Part shown: positions 13,814-17,294 of the stretch, in pieces
Position numbering within the stretch: position 1 is the first letter of the stretch
Layout: each line of letters starts with the position of its first letter
Assembly: GCA_014859755.1 (NCBI GenBank)
Contig: JACUTO010000013.1
Location: 1-17,294, forward strand
Length of the DNA stretch: 17,294 nt
Source of the DNA: Candidatus Bathyarchaeota archaeon
GTDB lineage: Archaea > Thermoproteota > Bathyarchaeia > Bathyarchaeales > Bathyarchaeaceae
Direction: 5' to 3'
Notes under the pieces: generated by a model
What the model was told of the DNA's origin: nothing
Databases searched by the model: none
What the model saw: only the letters and a program-made list of their open reading frames with translations
Position numbers and translations under genes: made by a program

Positions 13814-15182
13814 CAATAATCACCTCTCTCACCCGTATGGGCGGTCCTCCATCACAAATGAAGGCCGTTTGACCCTTCCCGCATCTTCCTGGCCACAGTT
13901 TGAAGTCTCTACCCACCGCATCGACCTTGTGTAGAGTTTCAAGGGTGTTTCCGCTGATGGAGGCGTTCCGAACGGGAACACCTAACTGTCCCTTAACAAT
14001 TTCGTACGCCTCTTGTATGCCAACTTGAAAGGTTCCATCCAAGTTTGCTTGGCCACCTCGAAAGCTTTTGAGGTAATAACCAAAATCTATGTCCTCAAGC
14101 AGTTCCTCGAAGGTTGAGTCGCCTGGAGCGAGGTAGGTGTTCCGCATTCTGATGATGGGTTCGAACCGGAAATCTTCGGCTCGAGCGTTTCCTGTGAGTT
14201 CTGCATTAAATTTGTAGGCGGTTTCACGATTATGCATGAGTCCAGCTAATTCACCGTTCTTAATCAGAATGGTTTTTTGCGTTGGAACTCCTTCGTCATC
14301 GTATTTGAAGGATCCGAAGGCGCCGTTGACTGTGCCGTCGTCATAGACTGTGACAGCTTCAGACGCGATTTTTTTCTCAAGCTTGTCAGAGAGCACAGAT
14401 CCGGACAAAGTGAGGTCTGCTTCTGCCAAGTGTCCTAGGGCCTCGTGGATGAATACGCCGACAACGTTGGTGCCGATCACGGCTGGGAACGTTCCACCCT
14501 TCGGTGCCTTGGCTTTCAGCTGATCGATTACGCGTTTAGCGATCATTGTTCCTACCTTTTCTGGCGTTTCTACGTCAAACACTTCGAAGCCGGCTGTGGA
14601 CCCTATTTCCTCCCTTCCCGACGTGAAAACGTTGGCTTCTCGTGCTGAGGCTAGGATTCTAGACCAGACGTATAGTTTGTCTTGTTCAATGTAGGTTCCG
14701 TCGCTGTTGACGAAGTAATTCGTTCCTGTTACATCCAGATAGTCGATGGTGCAACTCTTCATACGTCGGTCATAATGGAAAATCGCTTTGTCCATCGTTA
14801 AGGCGACATCAATCTTTTCCTCTATGGGAACTTCACTCGGATCTTTCCTCGGTTTAGCCACCACTCTATCTTCCACGGCCTTTGTCTCAACAAGCTTCAC
14901 AGGTGCTTTCACCTTGGAACTCGCCGCTTTCGCCAACTTGAACGCTTCACCAACAGCCTCTGTTAACAACTTTAAGTCTAACTTTCCAAGGGACACGAAA
15001 CCCCAAGCGCCTTTCGCCAAAACTCTGACGCCTGCACCGTTTTCATTTCCCTCCTTCGCCGCTTCAACTCTGCCGTCCTTCGTCGTCAAGAAGGTCTTGA
15101 AAAGTCTCTGCCCCCGAACTTCAACGTAGTCGGCGCCAAGTTTCCGTCCGTAGTCGACGGCCTTTACCAGGTCGTCTTTCAA
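13800..15182 (-). CDS. tldD: TldD metalloprotease, catalytic subunit
   Basis: It is the zinc-dependent catalytic subunit of the cytoplasmic TldD/TldE peptidase. The 460 residues contain HEALGH (246-251), the HExxxH zinc motif of the family, followed by AEAD. The C-terminal CGKGQ (434-438) supplies the further Cys434 ligand, followed by ICDGGPP. The strand-rich N-terminal domain (DYVEVRGQRLFKT, 18-30) matches the family. TTG at 15182 is the start. GGAAGGAG lies 5 nt upstream, an in-frame TAG lies five codons upstream, and the first Met is at residue 130. The gene is followed directly by overlapping tldE. An 86-nt gap separates it from coaBC; no strong TATA box is visible there, so read-through from coaBC is possible. 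Confidence 0.94.
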   Translation of the reverse strand: MKDDLVKAVDYGRKLGADYVEVRGQRLFKTFLTTKDGRVEAAKEGNENGAGVRVLAKGAWGFVSLGKLDLKLLTEAVGEAFKLAKAASSKVKAPVKLVETKAVEDRVVAKPRKDPSEVPIEEKIDVALTMDKAIFHYDRRMKSCTIDYLDVTGTNYFVNSDGTYIEQDKLYVWSRILASAREANVFTSGREEIGSTAGFEVFDVETPEKVGTMIAKRVIDQLKAKAPKGGTFPAVIGTNVVGVFIHEALGHLAEADLTLSGSVLSDKLEKKIASEAVTVYDDGTVNGAFGSFKYDDEGVPTQKTILIKNGELAGLMHNRETAYKFNAELTGNARAEDFRFEPIIRMRNTYLAPGDSTFEELLEDIDFGYYLKSFRGGQANLDGTFQVGIQEAYEIVKGQLGVPVRNASISGNTLETLHKVDAVGRDFKLWPGRCGKGQTAFICDGGPPIRVREVIIGGGA

Positions 15183-15187
15183 GATAA

Positions 15188-15195
15188 CTCCTTCC
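15188..15195 (-). promoter_or_regulatory. Strong ribosome binding site fixing the tldD TTG start
   Basis: GGAAGGAG on the minus strand ends 5 nt before TTG at 15182. It is among the best Shine-Dalgarno matches in the window and shows that TTG is used as a real, well-supported initiation codon here. Confidence 0.7.
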
Positions 15196-15268
15196 TATTG
15201 TAGATTGTCAGTTAAGATTCGGCTCCGTCTTAAAATTGTTGGTGCTTCGGAGATGTTAGAACGGAATT

Positions 15269-16519
15269 CTATTTGAGTTTATTAACGATTACGTCGAAGA
15301 GGCGTTTCGCAACTTCTCGTTTCGTGGCGAGGGGAACATGAACAACTTTTTTGTTTGCGTCAACAATAAAAACCTCGTTAGTGTCGCATGCGAAACCAGC
15401 ACCCTTTCTCCCAATATCGTTTGCGGCGATTAGGTCCGCCTTTGCTTTCTTCAGTCGTTTGTAGGCGCTTTGAATCAGCTTTTCATCAGACAGATTGTAT
15501 TCCGCCCGGAAGGCGACAAGAAATGTGCCTGGGCTAACCTTCTTTACAGCATCAATAATCTTTGGGGTTGGCCTCATTTTTACTGTGAGTTCAGTTTCGA
15601 TGCTTGTCGGAACTTTGTATTCATACTTTTTCTCTGGCGCCCAGTCCGCCACTGCCGCAACAGCGATTCCAACATCGTATTTCTTCGACTTTAACTCAGA
15701 CACTACTGCCTCAAACATTTCCTGACTGGTTTCAACAGAGACTATCTTGGCCCCCACGGGAGGAATAGCCGTTCCAGGGCCGTAAACCAAGGTTACCTCG
15801 GCTCCCCGCGACAACGCTTCCTCAACGATGGCTACACCCATCTTCCCGGAGCTTTTGTTTGTCATCACCCTAATGGGGTCTATATACTCTAAGGTGGGGC
15901 CAGCTGTGACCAAAACCTTTCTTTCAGCTAGGTCCCTCTTAACGGTGAGTCTACGGACAACCGCATCCACGATCTCCTTGATTTCAGCGATCTTCGCCTT
16001 TCCCTCCTCAACTCTAGGTCCAACAAACTCTACGCCCAAGGATCTAAGCTTCCTAACGTTCTCGGTCACCACAGGGTGGCGATACATAGACTCATGCATC
16101 GCCGGTACAACCATAATCGGTATGCCAGACCCGAAGACCGTTGAAACCACCGTAGTGACTGGGGTGTCATCTATCCCACAGGCGATTTTGCTTATGGTAT
16201 TAGCCGTTGCCGGAGCCACCAAAACCAGGTCAGCCCTACCCACCCCCTCGCCAGCTAGCATAACGTGTTCAATTTTTCCAGTTAGCTCTGTTACGACATG
16301 ATTTCCAGTTGCCCACTCCATAAGGTATGGATGAATAATTTTTTGAGCCATAGCTGACATGACTGCGTAAACTTCCGCGCCTTGTCGCATGAGTTCACGG
16401 GCGATCTCTGGACATTTAACCGCGGCTACGCTGCCGGTGATGCAGAGGGCAACCTTTCGATCCTTTAATAGGCTTGACTTACTTCCTACGATGTCCTTTG
16501 ATGGGTGGGTTTCAGGCAA
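15269..16519 (-). CDS. coaBC: Bifunctional phosphopantothenoylcysteine decarboxylase / phosphopantothenate-cysteine ligase (CoaBC)
   Basis: It makes 4'-phosphopantetheine from phosphopantothenate and cysteine in CoA synthesis. The N-terminal CoaC flavoprotein domain (about 20-190) shows ITGSVAAVKCPEIAREL (27-43), IEHV with active-site His85, VAPATANTISKIACG (101-115) and PAMHESMY (139-146). The C-terminal CoaB domain (about 199-416) shows VLVTAGPTLEYIDPIRVMTN (202-221), SSGKMG (223-228), AAVADWAPEKK (288-298) and AANDIG (365-370). The substrate lid of bacterial CoaC contains a Cys in ACG..G.GRM. Here the region reads GPRVEEGKAKIAE (167-179) with no Cys. The TTG start is firm: an in-frame TGA lies two codons upstream, AGGTG precedes it by 6 nt, and no other start lies before the flavin domain. 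The C-N hydrolase gene ends 34 nt upstream. Confidence 0.94.
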   Translation of the reverse strand: MPETHPSKDIVGSKSSLLKDRKVALCITGSVAAVKCPEIARELMRQGAEVYAVMSAMAQKIIHPYLMEWATGNHVVTELTGKIEHVMLAGEGVGRADLVLVAPATANTISKIACGIDDTPVTTVVSTVFGSGIPIMVVPAMHESMYRHPVVTENVRKLRSLGVEFVGPRVEEGKAKIAEIKEIVDAVVRRLTVKRDLAERKVLVTAGPTLEYIDPIRVMTNKSSGKMGVAIVEEALSRGAEVTLVYGPGTAIPPVGAKIVSVETSQEMFEAVVSELKSKKYDVGIAVAAVADWAPEKKYEYKVPTSIETELTVKMRPTPKIIDAVKKVSPGTFLVAFRAEYNLSDEKLIQSAYKRLKKAKADLIAANDIGRKGAGFACDTNEVFIVDANKKVVHVPLATKREVAKRLFDVIVNKLK

Positions 16520-16553
16520 ACTTCACACCTATATTTTCTATTTGTTCTCTGAT

Positions 16554-17294
16554 TTAATAAACTGGTTGTTGTCGTATGTCGCTCAAGTATCGCCAGCGTT
16601 TTCTAATTTTGTCTATTTGGCTCAAATCAAGGTCGCTTTGAAAAACCTTTTCTTCTTCACCAGCTTCTAGGATCATTTCTCCGTCTGGCGCTACAACAAG
16701 ACTATGACCTTTCACCATCCGCTCATCCGGATAAAGCGTGTTCGTATTGTTCACGAAAACGTAGAAAACCGTGTTTTCCACAGCCCTAGTTACAGACACA
16801 TGTTTCCACAGCTCGCTTCGGTTTTCAGGTATGTTGGAGGGGTTGAAAATGATGCAGGCGCTGTTTAGAGCTAGGTTTCTCGTGAGTTCCGGGTAGAGGG
16901 CATCAACACAGATCACTATGCCGATCTTAACATCGTCAACTTTGAAAACTGGCGAAGCTTTTCCGGGGCTGCAGAAGTTTCTTTCATTGAAGGCGGTGGA
17001 TGGGAAACGTTTGTCGTAAAAATCGATTACCTTTCCATCTCGGTTGATTATGTGGCAAGTGTCGAAGATTTTCCTTCCTCGACGATTGAACAAGCCGCCA
17101 GTTAAGAGATTATAATTGTTTTCGGCAGCGAGCTGACATAATGATGCTAGGAGGGATTCGCATTCTTTCTCTTCTAAGAAAAGGTCTCCTCCACCAGTCC
17201 AAGCTTCTGGCAAACAAACAACATCTACATTCTTTATCTCCGAAAGAGTTGAGAGCATACGCTCAACGTTTCTATGTTTATTCAGCCTATCTCG
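16554..17294 (-). CDS. Carbon-nitrogen hydrolase (nitrilase superfamily), 5' end beyond window
   Basis: It is a cytoplasmic amidase-type enzyme cleaving a non-peptide C-N bond. The frame stays open from the Met codon at 17258 to the right edge (12 further codons, ending DRLNKHRNVER before MLSTL). The real start is therefore outside the window and the ATG at 17258 is internal. Numbering from that Met, the Glu-Lys-Cys triad is visible: CLPEAW (Glu18), YDKRF (Lys83) and IGIVICVDALYPE (Cys117, followed by Asp rather than the commoner Tyr/Trp-Asp). The C-terminal part, with VSVTRAVENTVFYVFVNNT (154-172), is also typical. The substrate cannot be read from the sequence: N-carbamoyl amino acids, omega-amides and aliphatic amides are all possible. 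It lies 34 nt before coaBC on the same strand and may be co-transcribed. Confidence 0.9.
   Translation of the reverse strand, partial: RDRLNKHRNVERMLSTLSEIKNVDVVCLPEAWTGGGDLFLEEKECESLLASLCQLAAENNYNLLTGGLFNRRGRKIFDTCHIINRDGKVIDFYDKRFPSTAFNERNFCSPGKASPVFKVDDVKIGIVICVDALYPELTRNLALNSACIIFNPSNIPENRSELWKHVSVTRAVENTVFYVFVNNTNTLYPDERMVKGHSLVVAPDGEMILEAGEEEKVFQSDLDLSQIDKIRKRWRYLSDIRQQPVY

Noticed and set aside
15257..15271. Small hairpin TAGAA / TTCTA at the coaBC stop as a terminator
   Set aside because: The stem is only 5 bp and AT-rich, with no following T-run on the minus strand.
1..17294. tRNA, rRNA, CRISPR, insertion sequence or phage signatures
   Set aside because: Reading all intergenic gaps on both strands showed no cloverleaf-like elements, spaced direct repeats, transposase motifs or attachment-site duplications. 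The longest gap is about 210 nt.

Overview
This window looks like a chromosomal segment of an uncultured archaeon. The best guess is the Bathyarchaeia/TACK side of the tree, but that placement is inference. Archaeal markers are a UbiA-type digeranylgeranylglyceryl phosphate synthase, a ThiD-ThiN fusion, a free-standing MetRS-beta-like tRNA-binding protein, a bifunctional CoaBC of archaeal type, a TldD/TldE pair, TATA-like boxes (TTTATAAA, TTATATA) upstream of starts, and GGTGA-type ribosome binding sites. There are 17 genes, two of them cut by the window edges. I see no rRNA, tRNA, CRISPR array, transposase or phage gene, and no gene-free stretch longer than about 210 bases.

Left part (1-6535): the 3' end of a small cysteine-motif protein is followed by a type I membrane-anchored surface protein with 14 N-glycosylation sequons. 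On the minus strand lies a central-carbon block: malate dehydrogenase, then class II fructose-bisphosphate aldolase and a phosphofructokinase whose signature residues (Asp104, Lys124) point to pyrophosphate as phosphoryl donor. A family 1 glycoside hydrolase is divergent from mdh and shares a short promoter region with it. Together these genes could feed beta-glucoside sugars into a reversible, PPi-driven Embden-Meyerhof route.

Middle part (6640-9480): on the plus strand a Cys-rich DUF6485-type protein is followed by a MetRS-beta-like tRNA-binding protein. On the minus strand is a lipid/isoprenoid block: UbiA prenyltransferase, a SEC59/DGK1/VTE5-type CTP-dependent lipid kinase, and a thymidylate-kinase-like P-loop kinase 9 nt behind it that lacks the usual dTMP-binding residues. 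I read this as a candidate prenol (geranylgeraniol) salvage module feeding archaeal lipid synthesis. It is the most interesting hypothesis in the window.

Right part (9645-17294): all genes lie on the minus strand. In transcription order they are a carbon-nitrogen hydrolase (cut by the edge), coaBC (CoA synthesis), tldD and its catalytically silent partner tldE/pmbA (overlapping), an orphan NapH-like polyferredoxin membrane protein, thiDN (thiamine synthesis), and a 79-residue unknown protein coupled to thiDN through an ATGA overlap.

Two window-wide patterns stand out. TTG starts are frequent, and four of them are bracketed by a close in-frame upstream stop and no usable ATG. All four GCGCGC tracts I found by eye sit at the 3' ends of genes or just beyond them.
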